NCBI GenBank assembly: GCA_947480055.1
Contig: CANKBX010000007.1
Coordinates: 1 to 35,628 of the forward strand
Length of the DNA stretch: 35,628 nt
Reading direction: 5' to 3'
DNA from: Planctomycetaceae bacterium
GTDB taxonomy: Bacteria; Planctomycetota; Phycisphaerae; Phycisphaerales; SM1A02
The notes under the pieces were generated by a model. The model searched no databases, was not told the origin of the DNA, and saw only the letters and a list, made by a program, of their open reading frames with translations. The translations under genes and the position numbers were made by a program. Of this stretch, positions 1 to 9,376 are shown in pieces (the stretch's first letter is position 1; the number at the start of each line of letters is the position of its first letter).

Positions 1-669
1 GGACACGACGGCAGCAAAGTTGAAATTCACAATCCCGCGGACTTGCCCGACATGAGCCAAGTCTTGGCCATCGAGGAGCCCATTGTAAAAATTGAAATTA
101 TTTGTCCCAATGAAAATATCGGCGACTTGATGAAACTCAGCGACTCGCGCCGTGGCGTGTTCAAGACCCAGCGCTATCTCAGCGACACCCGCCAGATTCT
201 GGACTACGAGTTGCCGCTGGCGGAAATTATTTATGACTTCTACGACAAGCTCAAAAGCATCACCCGCGGCTATGGAACCATGGACTACGAGGTCATTGGC
301 TTCCGCGCCAATGATTTGGTGAAGGTGAACGTGCTGGTCAACGGCGAAGTGGTCGAAGCATTGAGCTTGATCACGCACAAATCCACCGCCGAATATCGCA
401 GCCGCATCATCTTGGAAAAACTCAAGAAGCAAATTGATCGCCATCAATTCGAGATTCCGCTTCAGGCCGCCATCGGTGGCCGCATTATCGCGCGCGAGTC
501 CATCAAGGCGCTGCGCAAAAACGTTTTGGCCAAGTGCTACGGCGGCGATATCAGCCGCAAGCGTAAATTGCTGGAAAAGCAAAAGCGCGGCAAAAAGCGC
601 ATGAAAACCATCGGAATGGTCAGCATTCCACAAGAAGCCTTCATGGCCATTCTTGACCAAGGCGATTGA
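1..669 (+). CDS. lepA: Elongation factor 4 (LepA), C-terminal part, truncated by window start
   Basis: Open frame from base 1; contains EEPIVKIEIICPNENIGDLM, RRGVF, YELPLAEIIYDFYDKLKSITRGYGTMDYE and a LepA-type C-terminus (GGDISRKRKLLEKQKRGKKRMK). Confidence 0.97.
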   Translation, partial: GHDGSKVEIHNPADLPDMSQVLAIEEPIVKIEIICPNENIGDLMKLSDSRRGVFKTQRYLSDTRQILDYELPLAEIIYDFYDKLKSITRGYGTMDYEVIGFRANDLVKVNVLVNGEVVEALSLITHKSTAEYRSRIILEKLKKQIDRHQFEIPLQAAIGGRIIARESIKALRKNVLAKCYGGDISRKRKLLEKQKRGKKRMKTIGMVSIPQEAFMAILDQGD

Positions 670-794
670 GCCACCGCTTCTTTGCCTGTTCAAACTCCCG
701 GTGAATTCGCGATCATTTTCCGTGGCGATTGTCCTTGAAGTTGACGTATGAATGCCCGCCAAACACTTTCGCCCCGCGGCGCTAAACTGACCAA

Positions 795-1511
795 ATGAAA
801 AAAATTGAACGCATCGCTCTTTGTCTCACCATTCTCACCGTCGCATGGCTTTTGATTGGTCGTCCCGGGCCGGACTCAAGCGCCAACGCGCGCGCGGTGA
901 ACATGGCGGACCTTGGTCCCGCTCAAAATATTTTGCTTGAAAGCAAAGATGGCGTGCTCACATTGCGCAACGAGGCCAATCATCTTGCATTTGGCGATCA
1001 ACCCACTTCGCGCGTCTGGAGCATTGCCGCGGTGCATTTGGACAAGGTGCTTAAAAAAATGTTGACCAACGAGCGCTTTGTTGAGGAGAGAAATCAATTT
1101 GACGAAGCCGCCAAAAAACAGAACGCGGACTTTGAGCGTCAAATGGAGGAGATCAAAGCCAAGTACGGCGAAATGCCCAAAGACAATCCCGACTTGGCCA
1201 AGGGCAAGGAAGAAATGCAATCCTTGTATACGCGTTATCAAAAATGGAACGAAGGTGTGAGCGGTTCCCAAAGCAAACTCATGGCGGGACAAGTGGAATC
1301 GGCGTACAAAGAACTGGTGACGGCGGTTGACGTGGTGGCAGACCGCCAAAAAATAGATGTGGTCTATCGCTTTATTCCAGCGGCGGTTCCCTTTGAAACC
1401 TCGCAATTGGGCGACACCATGCTGCAAGTTCAGGCGCGCACATTCTTGCGCGCGCCGGAATCATTGGACATCACCGCCGATGTTATGAAGGAACTTGGCC
1501 TGAAAGATTGA
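795..1511 (+). CDS. OmpH/Skp-like periplasmic chaperone-type protein
   Basis: N-terminal hydrophobic anchor/signal, then a charged coiled-coil region (ERNQFDEAAKKQNADFERQMEEIKAKYGEMP...) and a Skp-like C-terminal part. Family call from sequence character only. Confidence 0.55.
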   Translation: MKKIERIALCLTILTVAWLLIGRPGPDSSANARAVNMADLGPAQNILLESKDGVLTLRNEANHLAFGDQPTSRVWSIAAVHLDKVLKKMLTNERFVEERNQFDEAAKKQNADFERQMEEIKAKYGEMPKDNPDLAKGKEEMQSLYTRYQKWNEGVSGSQSKLMAGQVESAYKELVTAVDVVADRQKIDVVYRFIPAAVPFETSQLGDTMLQVQARTFLRAPESLDITADVMKELGLKD

Positions 1512-2196
1512 TGGTCGCGGCCACATGGGTGGCGACAGCCTGGGATAATTTTTGCGCCAATGTGGCTTTGACATGCTCCATCGAGGGACATTTTTCCCCA
1601 AGGCATTCACGCATGCTTGTCACGCCGCGCTCTATGAGTCCGCACGGCACAATCAAATTGAACGCGTCAAGATCTGGATTCACATTCAGAGCGAGTCCAT
1701 GCATGCACACCCATCGACTCACGCGCACGCCCATGGCGCATATTTTAAAATCGCCTGGCTGATCCTTGGTGCGCACCCAAACTCCAGTCGCCTTTGCATC
1801 GCGGTGCGCGGCCACGCCCATGTCCGCCAACACTTCAATCACCGTCTCCTCCAGCAAGCGCATGTAGCCATGAATGCGCAAACCCATGCGCTCCAAATCA
1901 AGAATGGGATACGCCACCAATTGACCAGGTCCATGCCAAGTCACATCGCCGCCACGGTCGGTCTCCACGCACTCAACACCAAGCTGCGCCAAGCGCTGGG
2001 GCGACACCAAAACATTTTTCGACGCATCAGGTCTACGACTCACAGTGATCACCTGCGGATCGTGTTCCACCAAAAGCAGCTGCATTTGCCCGCGATTTTC
2101 CCGTGCCGCAACAACCTCCGCGTGGGCGGCGCGCTGCAACTCAAGCGCACACGCGTAGGACATTCTTCCAAGATCTTTCACTTGCAGCAATTGCAT
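1483..2196 (-). CDS. lipB: Lipoyl(octanoyl) transferase LipB
   Basis: RGGDVTWHGPGQLVAYPILDL and KATGVWV...KICAMGVRVSRWVCMHGLALNVNPDL motifs. Confidence 0.95.
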   Translation of the reverse strand: MQLLQVKDLGRMSYACALELQRAAHAEVVAARENRGQMQLLLVEHDPQVITVSRRPDASKNVLVSPQRLAQLGVECVETDRGGDVTWHGPGQLVAYPILDLERMGLRIHGYMRLLEETVIEVLADMGVAAHRDAKATGVWVRTKDQPGDFKICAMGVRVSRWVCMHGLALNVNPDLDAFNLIVPCGLIERGVTSMRECLGEKCPSMEHVKATLAQKLSQAVATHVAATINLSGQVPS

Positions 2197-2249
2197 TGAA
2201 ATTCAAGTTTACGCTGCCAAAGCCCGCGACTGGCAATACAATCCGAAAC

Positions 2250-3077
2250 ATGTCCAAGGTGCATTCTTCCGCGATTTTAACTGGCGATGTTCAAATTGCC
2301 GACGGCGCGCAAGTGGGTCCATTCTGTGTGCTTGATGGAACCATGGGGCCCATCACCATCGGCCCTGGCACGCGGCTGATGCACCAAGTTTCCATGCAAG
2401 GACCTTTGACTGTTGGCGAGCGCAATCGATTTTATCCAGGTTGCTCCGTTGGATATCCGCCGCAAGATTTGGGCTTTGATCCCGACAAGGCCGGAGCTGG
2501 TTGCGTGATTGGCAACGACAACACCTTGCGCGAATCCGTGAGCATTCACCGCGCGAAAATGGAATTGCCCACTCGCATTGGTGATAAAAATTATCTCATG
2601 GTGAACGCGCATGTCGCCCACGATTGCATCATTGGCAACAAATGCATTTTCGCCAACAACGCATCCGTGGGTGGCCATGTGGAGGTTCAAGACAATGTGA
2701 TCTTTGGTGGCGTGGCCACAGTGCATCAGTTTGTGCGCGTGGGCCGCGGTGCTTTCCTGGGCGGATTGGCTGGATTAAGCACGGATTTGCCGCCGTTTTT
2801 CATGCTGACAGCCACCAATGTCGCTGGCAGTTTGAATTTAGTTGGCATGCGCCGAAGTGGAATGCAGCGCGCCGACATTGACACCGTGCGCTGGATATTT
2901 GATGTGATTCAAAAACGAAAACTCTCACGACCCAATGTGCTTCTTGCGTTGGCGCAGCGACAAGGTGATCCCATCGTGGATGAATATGTCCGCTTCATCG
3001 AAGCTGCGAAGCGGCCAATCACACCAAACACTGGAAGCGTGTTGCGCGGCGCGTCCAAAGTGGCCGCGGCTGAATAA
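2250..3077 (+). CDS. lpxA: Acyl-ACP--UDP-N-acetylglucosamine O-acyltransferase LpxA
   Basis: Hexapeptide-repeat protein with NAHVAHDCIIGN catalytic-His region and GGVATVHQFVRVGRGAFLGG. Start MSKVHSSAIL at 2250 preferred over the longer ORF start at 2103. Confidence 0.92.
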   Translation: MSKVHSSAILTGDVQIADGAQVGPFCVLDGTMGPITIGPGTRLMHQVSMQGPLTVGERNRFYPGCSVGYPPQDLGFDPDKAGAGCVIGNDNTLRESVSIHRAKMELPTRIGDKNYLMVNAHVAHDCIIGNKCIFANNASVGGHVEVQDNVIFGGVATVHQFVRVGRGAFLGGLAGLSTDLPPFFMLTATNVAGSLNLVGMRRSGMQRADIDTVRWIFDVIQKRKLSRPNVLLALAQRQGDPIVDEYVRFIEAAKRPITPNTGSVLRGASKVAAAE

Positions 3078-3950
3078 ATGCATCCACCCATTCGCATCCG
3101 TATTTTAGCCAGCGGTAGCCAAGGCAATGCCGCAATTGTTTCGCTTCGACCAAGCGATGCGGCGCCCATGCATGTGATTATTGATTTGGGTTTGTCGCCG
3201 CGCAAATTATGCGGCGCGCTTGCCGTGGAAAATATCAAGCCGAATGAAATTGCCGCCATTCTTTTAACCCACGCGGATTCAGACCACCTGCACAGCGGAT
3301 GGGCGCGGCGATGGCCATTTGAACACGCCAAAGTGATCGCGCGCAAAACCCACCATCGCGCGATCGCCAACGCCGGGATTCAACCCAGGCACATGCTCGA
3401 CGCGGAGGCTGATTCTTTCAACTTTTTCCCGCAAATTACGCCTATTGCCTTGCCGCATGACAAGGCTGGCTCGACCGGGTTTCGCATTTGCATAGATGGC
3501 TCCACGCTGGGTTGGGCCACCGATTTGGGTCGAATGTCCAGCGACGCGCTTGCATTTTTTACAGGCGTGGACGCGCTGTGCATAGAAAGCAACTACGACT
3601 TGCAACTGCAGCGGCGTTCATCGCGGCCGGATTTCTTGAAGGAGCGCATCATGGGAGGTCACGGCCATCTTTCCAACGCGGAAACTTTGCAGGCGGTGCT
3701 TCATATTCATGGTCAGCGCGCGCTGCGCCACATTGTGCTGCTTCATCTTTCTTCGCAGTGCAACTCGCAGGAGTTGGTGCGCGAGTTGTGGAATACGCAC
3801 GCGCCAGAACTTGCCGGCAATATGCAAGTGGCCACGCAAACGCTTCCGCTGCCGTGGGTTTGCGTGGGGCAGCCGCGCTACTGTAATTGGAGCGAGTCAC
3901 TGTTTGCGGCGCACCATTCATCTTTTAATTCAAGCTGCGCCGGACAATAA
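3078..3950 (+). CDS. MBL-fold metallohydrolase, WalJ/YycJ-like
   Basis: ILASGSQGNAAIV N-terminus, LTHADSDHLHSG metal motif, GGHGHLSNAETLQ...HIVLLHLSSQCNS. Starts directly after the lpxA stop. Confidence 0.85.
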   Translation: MHPPIRIRILASGSQGNAAIVSLRPSDAAPMHVIIDLGLSPRKLCGALAVENIKPNEIAAILLTHADSDHLHSGWARRWPFEHAKVIARKTHHRAIANAGIQPRHMLDAEADSFNFFPQITPIALPHDKAGSTGFRICIDGSTLGWATDLGRMSSDALAFFTGVDALCIESNYDLQLQRRSSRPDFLKERIMGGHGHLSNAETLQAVLHIHGQRALRHIVLLHLSSQCNSQELVRELWNTHAPELAGNMQVATQTLPLPWVCVGQPRYCNWSESLFAAHHSSFNSSCAGQ

Positions 3951-4068
3951 AAACCAACGCTCACTTTCATCGCCAAAGCCGATTCATTTCGTGCGCTAGT
4001 GCTCAAAATCAAGCAAATCACGCTGCCGCCCGAAGCACCGCCGCCTTCGCTACGCTGCGAAGTCCTTC

Positions 4069-5985
4069 ATGAGCGACTTCATTGGACATCACTGTGGCGT
4101 GGCCTTGGTGCGCTTAAAAAAACCGCTGGCGGAATTGCAACGCATTCACGGCGACCCACTGTGGGGGCTTCGAAAATTATATTTGCTGATGGAGAAGCAA
4201 CACAACCGCGGACAAGATGGCGCCGGAATTGCCAGCGTGAAATTTGAAACCGCCGCGGGCGAGCCATTTCTTTCACGACTTCGCAACAGCAAGCGCAGTC
4301 CAATTGAGCGGCTCTTTGACGCGGCGCTTGGACCCGCGACAAAAATTTCCGAACATGATCTGCGCAATATGGATCCGCTTGAACTCAAGCGTCGCATTCC
4401 AATGTTGGGCGAAGTCATGCTTGGGCATCTTCGCTACGGAACATTCGGTGGTCGCGGAGAAAATGTGTGCCACCCGTATGTCCGCCGCTCCAATGTCGCC
4501 AGTCGAAATCTGGCCATCGCCGGCAACTTCAACTTGACCAACGCCACGGAATTATTTCAAACGCTCGCGGCTTATGGACTCAACCCCGTGGGCGACACAG
4601 ATACGGGTGTTGTGCTTGAAAAAATAGGCCATTTTCTAGATGTGGAGCACGACCAATTGCGCGCCAGTGTGGGTCCGGGCAGTTTGAAAAACTTGGACGG
4701 CGTTGAACTTGCTCACGCCGTGGCGCAGGAGCTGAATCTCACGCGCGTTCTTACAAAAGCCACCGCCGACTTTGACGGCGGATATGTGTTCGTTGGTTTG
4801 CTCGGTCATGGCGACTGCTTTGTCTGCCGCGATCCCAACGGAATTCGCCCCGTCTTTATTTTGGAAACCGATGATGTGGTGGCGGCCGCAAGCGAACGCG
4901 CCGCGCTCACCACCGTCTTTGATGTCGAGCCTGAATCCGTGAAGGCGCTTGAACCAGGACACGCCCTGATTGTGCGCCGAGATGGCGCGGTGATCCACGA
5001 ACAATTTTGCCAACCCGCCGAACGTTTGGAATGTTCCTTTGAGCGGATTTATTTCAGCCGCGGCAACGACCCTGATATTTACAACGAGCGCAAGCAACTT
5101 GGCCGTAATTTGACCGAACCCGTTCTGCAACAAACTGGCGCGGACTTTTCCAAAATTGTTTTTGGCTTCATTCCAAACACCAGCGAGCCCGCGTTCTTGG
5201 GCCTGGTCAAAGAGGTTGAGCAACACATCCACAAGCGTGAAATAGCCGCTTTAACAGGCAAATTACGCGCGGGCACGCTTACGGAACTCGATCTAGAAAA
5301 CTCGATTGGCATGCTGCCGCGCGTGGAAAAAGTTGCGCACAAGGATCAACGCCTGCGCACTTTTATTACCCACGACGCGGCGCGCCGAGATTTGGTCACG
5401 CACATTTACGACGTCACACGCGGCGTGGTCGGTCCAGGCGACACGCTTGTCATGGTGGACGACTCCATTGTTCGCGGAACAACGTTGCGCGACTCCATCA
5501 TCACAATGCTGGCGCGCCTTAAGCCCGCGCGCATTGTCATTGCAAGTTCAGCGCCGCCTATTTGCTATCCAGATTGTTATGGAATTGACATGAGCCAACT
5601 TGGAAAGTTCATCGCCTTTGAGGCGGCGGTTGGTGTGATCCGTGATCGCGGCGACGAAAAACTTTTCGCCGAGATTGAAACGCTCTGCCAAGAGCAAGCG
5701 CATCTTCCCGCGGCGCAAATGAAAAACCATGTGCGGCGTATTTATGACTCAGTCACCCACGAGCAACTTTGCGCGCGCATTTCGCAACTGATCCGTCCCG
5801 CTGGCCTGGCTTGGAAAGGCCAACTCGATGTGGTCTATCAACGAATCGAAGGGCTCACCCAAGCCATGCCAAACCACCGTGGAATTTGGTACTTCAACGG
5901 CGAATATCCCACTCCTGGCGGGCTTCGGGTGCTGAATACGGCGTACCTGAATTGGCGTAAAAACTCTGAAAAACGGGCATATTAA
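4069..5985 (+). CDS. purF: Amidophosphoribosyltransferase, long PurF-type
   Basis: N-terminal MSDFIGHHCGVALVRLKKP (Ntn Cys after an 8-aa leader), LMEKQHNRGQDGAG, GHLRYGTFG, PRPP-binding motif VMVDDSIVRGTT. Confidence 0.9.
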   Translation: MSDFIGHHCGVALVRLKKPLAELQRIHGDPLWGLRKLYLLMEKQHNRGQDGAGIASVKFETAAGEPFLSRLRNSKRSPIERLFDAALGPATKISEHDLRNMDPLELKRRIPMLGEVMLGHLRYGTFGGRGENVCHPYVRRSNVASRNLAIAGNFNLTNATELFQTLAAYGLNPVGDTDTGVVLEKIGHFLDVEHDQLRASVGPGSLKNLDGVELAHAVAQELNLTRVLTKATADFDGGYVFVGLLGHGDCFVCRDPNGIRPVFILETDDVVAAASERAALTTVFDVEPESVKALEPGHALIVRRDGAVIHEQFCQPAERLECSFERIYFSRGNDPDIYNERKQLGRNLTEPVLQQTGADFSKIVFGFIPNTSEPAFLGLVKEVEQHIHKREIAALTGKLRAGTLTELDLENSIGMLPRVEKVAHKDQRLRTFITHDAARRDLVTHIYDVTRGVVGPGDTLVMVDDSIVRGTTLRDSIITMLARLKPARIVIASSAPPICYPDCYGIDMSQLGKFIAFEAAVGVIRDRGDEKLFAEIETLCQEQAHLPAAQMKNHVRRIYDSVTHEQLCARISQLIRPAGLAWKGQLDVVYQRIEGLTQAMPNHRGIWYFNGEYPTPGGLRVLNTAYLNWRKNSEKRAY

Positions 5986-6051
5986 AGCAAATTGGCCGCG
6001 CCACGGTTATGCACACAGCCGCACAACCAAACGGGAAATTTCACGGTGAAC

Positions 6052-6080
6052 TTGACCAACGAGGCGATTTAGAGTCTACT
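6052..6080 (+). promoter_or_regulatory. Candidate sigma70-type promoter for rpsD
   Basis: TTGACC (6052-6057), 17-nt spacer, TCTACT (6075-6080). Confidence 0.45.
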
Positions 6081-6090
6081 AGTCGACTCG

Positions 6091-6116
6091 CTGCAGTGCG
6101 ACGAATCGCACAGCAG
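6091..6116 (+). promoter_or_regulatory. 5'-leader hairpin of rpsD
   Basis: CTGC-A-GTGCGA-CGAA-TCGCAC-A-GCAG: 6-bp stem with CGAA tetraloop, A/A mismatch, then 4 more bp. Lies just after the predicted transcription start. Confidence 0.5.
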
Positions 6117-6141
6117 TTTCAAGGCTCTTTCAGAGGCACAG

Positions 6142-6741
6142 ATGGCTCGCTATACAGGTCCAAAAGTTAAACTTTCACGTCGCGTCGGCGTTCCAATTGC
6201 GGATATCCCGAAGCACACCGCAAAGCGGCAGCTCACCTCCAACGGCATGCACGGTTTCCGTGGCAAGCGCCCGAAGCCTTACGGCATTCGTAAAGATGAG
6301 AAGCAAAAGTTGCGCTACCACTACGGCGTGCTTGAAAAGCAATTCCGCCATGTGTTGGCAAACGCTGGTCGAACCACTGGCAACACCGGTGAAGTGCTCA
6401 TGCAACTTCTGGAACGTCGCTTGGATAATCTCCTGCGCCGCGCTGGTTTTGCCCGCACTATTTGGGCGGCTCGTCAACTTGTTGCTCACGGTCACGTCAA
6501 AGTGAACGGCGAGAAGGTTGATCGTCCAAGTTATCTGGTTGAAATTGGCCACGAAATCACAATGCGAGAAGGCACGCACAAACTTGTTCGCGAGAACATG
6601 GAAAGCATGTCCAGTCACAATGTGCCAGGTTGGCTTGAAGTGAATCCTGCCCAGTTGTCCGCCAAGGTCACAAGCCTTCCGACTTCCGATCAGATTCCAT
6701 TTGACGTCAACACCAATCTGATCATTGAGTTTTATCGCTAA
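6142..6741 (+). CDS. rpsD: 30S ribosomal protein S4
   Basis: MARYTGPKVKLSRRVGVP..., LLERRLDNLLRRAGFARTIWAARQLVAHGHVKVNGEKVDRPSYLV. Confidence 0.98.
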   Translation: MARYTGPKVKLSRRVGVPIADIPKHTAKRQLTSNGMHGFRGKRPKPYGIRKDEKQKLRYHYGVLEKQFRHVLANAGRTTGNTGEVLMQLLERRLDNLLRRAGFARTIWAARQLVAHGHVKVNGEKVDRPSYLVEIGHEITMREGTHKLVRENMESMSSHNVPGWLEVNPAQLSAKVTSLPTSDQIPFDVNTNLIIEFYR

Positions 6742-6746
6742 TATTT

Positions 6747-6805
6747 GAACCTTCGGGTCTTTGGTTGCCAATTTGGTCGCCAAAGACTCGAGGGTTCTTT
6801 CTTTT
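6747..6805 (+). terminator. Intrinsic terminator after rpsD
   Basis: 18-bp stem GAACCTTCGGGTCTTTGG / CCAAAGACTCGAGGGTTC (two G-U wobbles), 15-nt loop, followed by TTTCTTTT. Confidence 0.8.
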
Positions 6806-6823
6806 CCCGCTTGGAGAATTCAC

Positions 6824-8809
6824 ATGCTCAAGTTTCTGCGCAAATATAACAAGGTCTTGTTCGGGTTCTTCAGCGTGTTGCTTATGGTGACATGGCTTGT
6901 TCCAAGCGCAATCCAAGAATTTTCCAAGCGTTCCGCGGCATCAAACGCGGTCTGGGCCACGGTTGGAAATGGCGAGAAGATCACGCTTACAGAGCAACAG
7001 AAACTTACGCGTCAAGTAAAAATGATTGACGTGCTTCAAGTTCCATTCTCCAAGGAACTTGGAATCAATGGAAATCCGGGCCAGTGGTACTTGCTCGTGC
7101 GCGAAGCCAAACAAGCGGGCCTTGTTGGAGGTCCTTCCGAAGGCAAGGAATTGCTTTCAAAGATCGCTGGCGATGAAGCCAAACCAGGTGAAGCAATGAG
7201 CCAGCAATCCGCGATGCTGCTTGGTCAATTGTGCCGCGCGGGTGGCTCTCAACCGCCGATGGTTTACGAAACACTCGCTGAACTTTCAGGCGTTGCACGC
7301 ATGTTAAGTTTGACAGGCAGCGCGCCGCGCCTCAGCGAAGCGCGCTTGAAGTCCGACGCGCAAAATGCCCTTACCGGTTTAAGCGCGGACGTTGTTGTGA
7401 TCTCGGCGGACATGCCGCTTCCAAACAATGATCCGCAGCCAACTCCTGAACAAGTTGCAACGCTCGTAAAAGAAAATGCCGACAAGGAACTGGGTAAAGG
7501 ATCCCATGGAATGGGATATCGACAAAGTGAGAAAGTGCAATTGGAATGGTTTGTTATTCCAGCCCAACAAGTGCGCGATCAAATGGCCAATGACCCGCGC
7601 CTTTCCAATGTGGAACTTCGCAAGGCTTTCCTGCGCAATCCCACTTCATTTGGCGCCAAAATTGGCGAAGTGGATCCCAACTTCGACTCCTTCAAAGACC
7701 AAGTGCGAACCAAGTTGCTCAATCAAATCACGGCCAGTCGCATGGACGAAATGGTGAAATTCATCGCCGATCAAGCGCAATTGTCCACACGCGCGCTTCC
7801 CAAGGACGGCATCTACGCCAAGTTACCAAGTGACTGGCAAAATCTTCCCGGGCTTCCAGGACTTCCCGCGCTCGCCGCGGACATGGCGAAGCAATTTGGA
7901 GTGGCCGCTCCCAAAGTTGAAATTGTTGGCCCAACAGTTGTATCGAGCCTGAGCTCAGTCAATGGATTGGGCACCGCAACAAGCGATCGCTTTGGAACGC
8001 AACCCACTCCGCTTGCTCAATTGGTTGCCATGACAAAAGAACTCAAACCAACCGAGGTCCGTGCCGTCTTGCAAGTGGGCGTGATTGGCCCACCGCTGCG
8101 CGCGCCAGATCCTTCACGAGCCCCGCGCGTCAATCCAAACCAAGCAACGCCGGTCAATCAAGAGTTGACCACGGATCTGTTTGCGTTCCGTGTTCTGCAA
8201 GCCATGCCCGCGCATGCGGCGGCAAGCGCTGAAGAAGCTGGAGCCGTAGCCACACAAGACGAGCAGAAATTGCTGCGTTTTGCGGTGTTGGAGGGCAATC
8301 TTGCTGCGATTGAAACCAAAGCCAAAGAGAGCGGCTTGGAATCTGTGGCGCGTGAATACAACACCAAAGTTGATTTTGCGCCGCAAATCCGTGGAGCGGA
8401 TATGAAGTTTATTCAATACGGAATGAAAATGCCAACCGCTATTTCCGGTCTAGGCGAGGACGCCACCGTTGTGAATGAAATTGTGAAACGAGCTTTGGCT
8501 ATTCCGCAAGGCGAGTTCGCCAATTCATCCGACGCCGCGCGCACCTTCGTGATCGCGTCGCCAAACAAACTCGCGATCGTCGCGGTGCATGTCCGCGACG
8601 TATTGCCCATGTACGCCGAAGACTACAACGGCCTCGCAACCAATCAACGCTTCCGCAACGCGATCACCGATGAGAGCAACCAAGTCAAGATCGTGGATGA
8701 ATTCTCATTTGCGGCATTGTCCGCGCGCAACCAATTCAAGATGGCCAAAGAACCAACCGGCCCTGTTGATACGAGCGCCCCGGAGCCGCCAATCGATTCC
8801 GCTGGCTAA
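6824..8809 (+). CDS. Membrane-anchored SurA-N/PpiD-like protein
   Basis: MLKFLRKYNKVLFGFFSVLLMVTWLVP single N-terminal TM, then a long periplasmic-type region. Start at 6824 preferred over 6761, which lies inside the terminator hairpin. No obvious parvulin domain. Confidence 0.55.
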   Translation: MLKFLRKYNKVLFGFFSVLLMVTWLVPSAIQEFSKRSAASNAVWATVGNGEKITLTEQQKLTRQVKMIDVLQVPFSKELGINGNPGQWYLLVREAKQAGLVGGPSEGKELLSKIAGDEAKPGEAMSQQSAMLLGQLCRAGGSQPPMVYETLAELSGVARMLSLTGSAPRLSEARLKSDAQNALTGLSADVVVISADMPLPNNDPQPTPEQVATLVKENADKELGKGSHGMGYRQSEKVQLEWFVIPAQQVRDQMANDPRLSNVELRKAFLRNPTSFGAKIGEVDPNFDSFKDQVRTKLLNQITASRMDEMVKFIADQAQLSTRALPKDGIYAKLPSDWQNLPGLPGLPALAADMAKQFGVAAPKVEIVGPTVVSSLSSVNGLGTATSDRFGTQPTPLAQLVAMTKELKPTEVRAVLQVGVIGPPLRAPDPSRAPRVNPNQATPVNQELTTDLFAFRVLQAMPAHAAASAEEAGAVATQDEQKLLRFAVLEGNLAAIETKAKESGLESVAREYNTKVDFAPQIRGADMKFIQYGMKMPTAISGLGEDATVVNEIVKRALAIPQGEFANSSDAARTFVIASPNKLAIVAVHVRDVLPMYAEDYNGLATNQRFRNAITDESNQVKIVDEFSFAALSARNQFKMAKEPTGPVDTSAPEPPIDSAG

Positions 8810-8880
8810 GCAAATTCGCTTGGAGCACTTGTTTCGGCGCGACACAATTTCAAGCAATTCAGCGTGATTTCACTGCGAAA

Positions 8881-9270
8881 TCAACTTACTTTCGAGCCCG
8901 CTTTCACGGGTTTGTCCACGCTCAGAAAGACCACGTCGCGGGCTTCTGGACCAGGCTTGCCGTCGGCACCAATCACCGCCTCGGCTTTCAAATCACTGGC
9001 GGCCAAAATCATTCCAGCGCTTACTTCGCCGCGCAACATGCGCGGCTCAAGGTTGGCCACAATCACAACTTGCTTTCCAACCAACGTCGCTGGGTCGTAC
9101 CAAGCGCGCACTCCAGCGCACACTTGCCGACCCTCGGGCGTGCCGTCGTCCAATTTTAATTTTAATAACTTGTCGGCGTTGGGGTGGGCTTCCGCGGCCA
9201 ACACCGTGGCAACGCGCAAATCGATTTTTGAGAACAAGTCGTAGGCAATGGCTGGTAGTGGATCGCTCAT
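8881..9270 (-). CDS. Free-standing tRNA-binding (OB-fold) protein, Trbp111/MetG C-terminal-like
   Basis: FSKIDLRVATVLAAEAHPNADKLLKLKLDDG...VGKQVVIVANLEPRMLRGEVSAGMILAA. Confidence 0.85.
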   Translation of the reverse strand: MSDPLPAIAYDLFSKIDLRVATVLAAEAHPNADKLLKLKLDDGTPEGRQVCAGVRAWYDPATLVGKQVVIVANLEPRMLRGEVSAGMILAASDLKAEAVIGADGKPGPEARDVVFLSVDKPVKAGSKVS

Positions 9271-9376
9271 GTTGTGTCCTTATGAAAGAATTATTCCAAC
9301 GTTCTAGTTCGGCAAATATCCGCGTCGCAATTATGTGTGTCAAACTTCGGCGTGATGATGTATTTCCAAGCGTCCA

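Noticed and set aside
876-1427. Antisense ORF (183 aa) opposite the OmpH-like gene, and similar long antisense ORFs (e.g. 4636-5232, 9521-9895, 10604-11479, 17795-18433, 24978-25595, 26081-26938)
   Set aside because: They are shadows of strongly supported genes on the other strand and have low-complexity or His/Arg-rich composition typical of spurious antisense frames.
1483-1511. 29-nt convergent overlap of the OmpH-like gene and lipB, and 52-nt convergent overlap at 34304-34355
   Set aside because: Convergent 3' overlaps are common in compact genomes; no further signal was seen.
3264-3300. Loss of the second His in the MBL motif (HADSDH instead of HxHxDH) as evidence of inactivation
   Set aside because: HxDxDH-type motifs are known in active MBL branches (ComEC-like), and the rest of the WalJ/YycJ-type motif set is intact.
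6075-6096. Cluster of restriction-site words (ACTAGT, GTCGAC, CTGCAG) suggesting vector/polylinker contamination
   Set aside because: Flanked on both sides by coherent native genes and part of a plausible promoter/leader. Short palindromic words can occur by chance.
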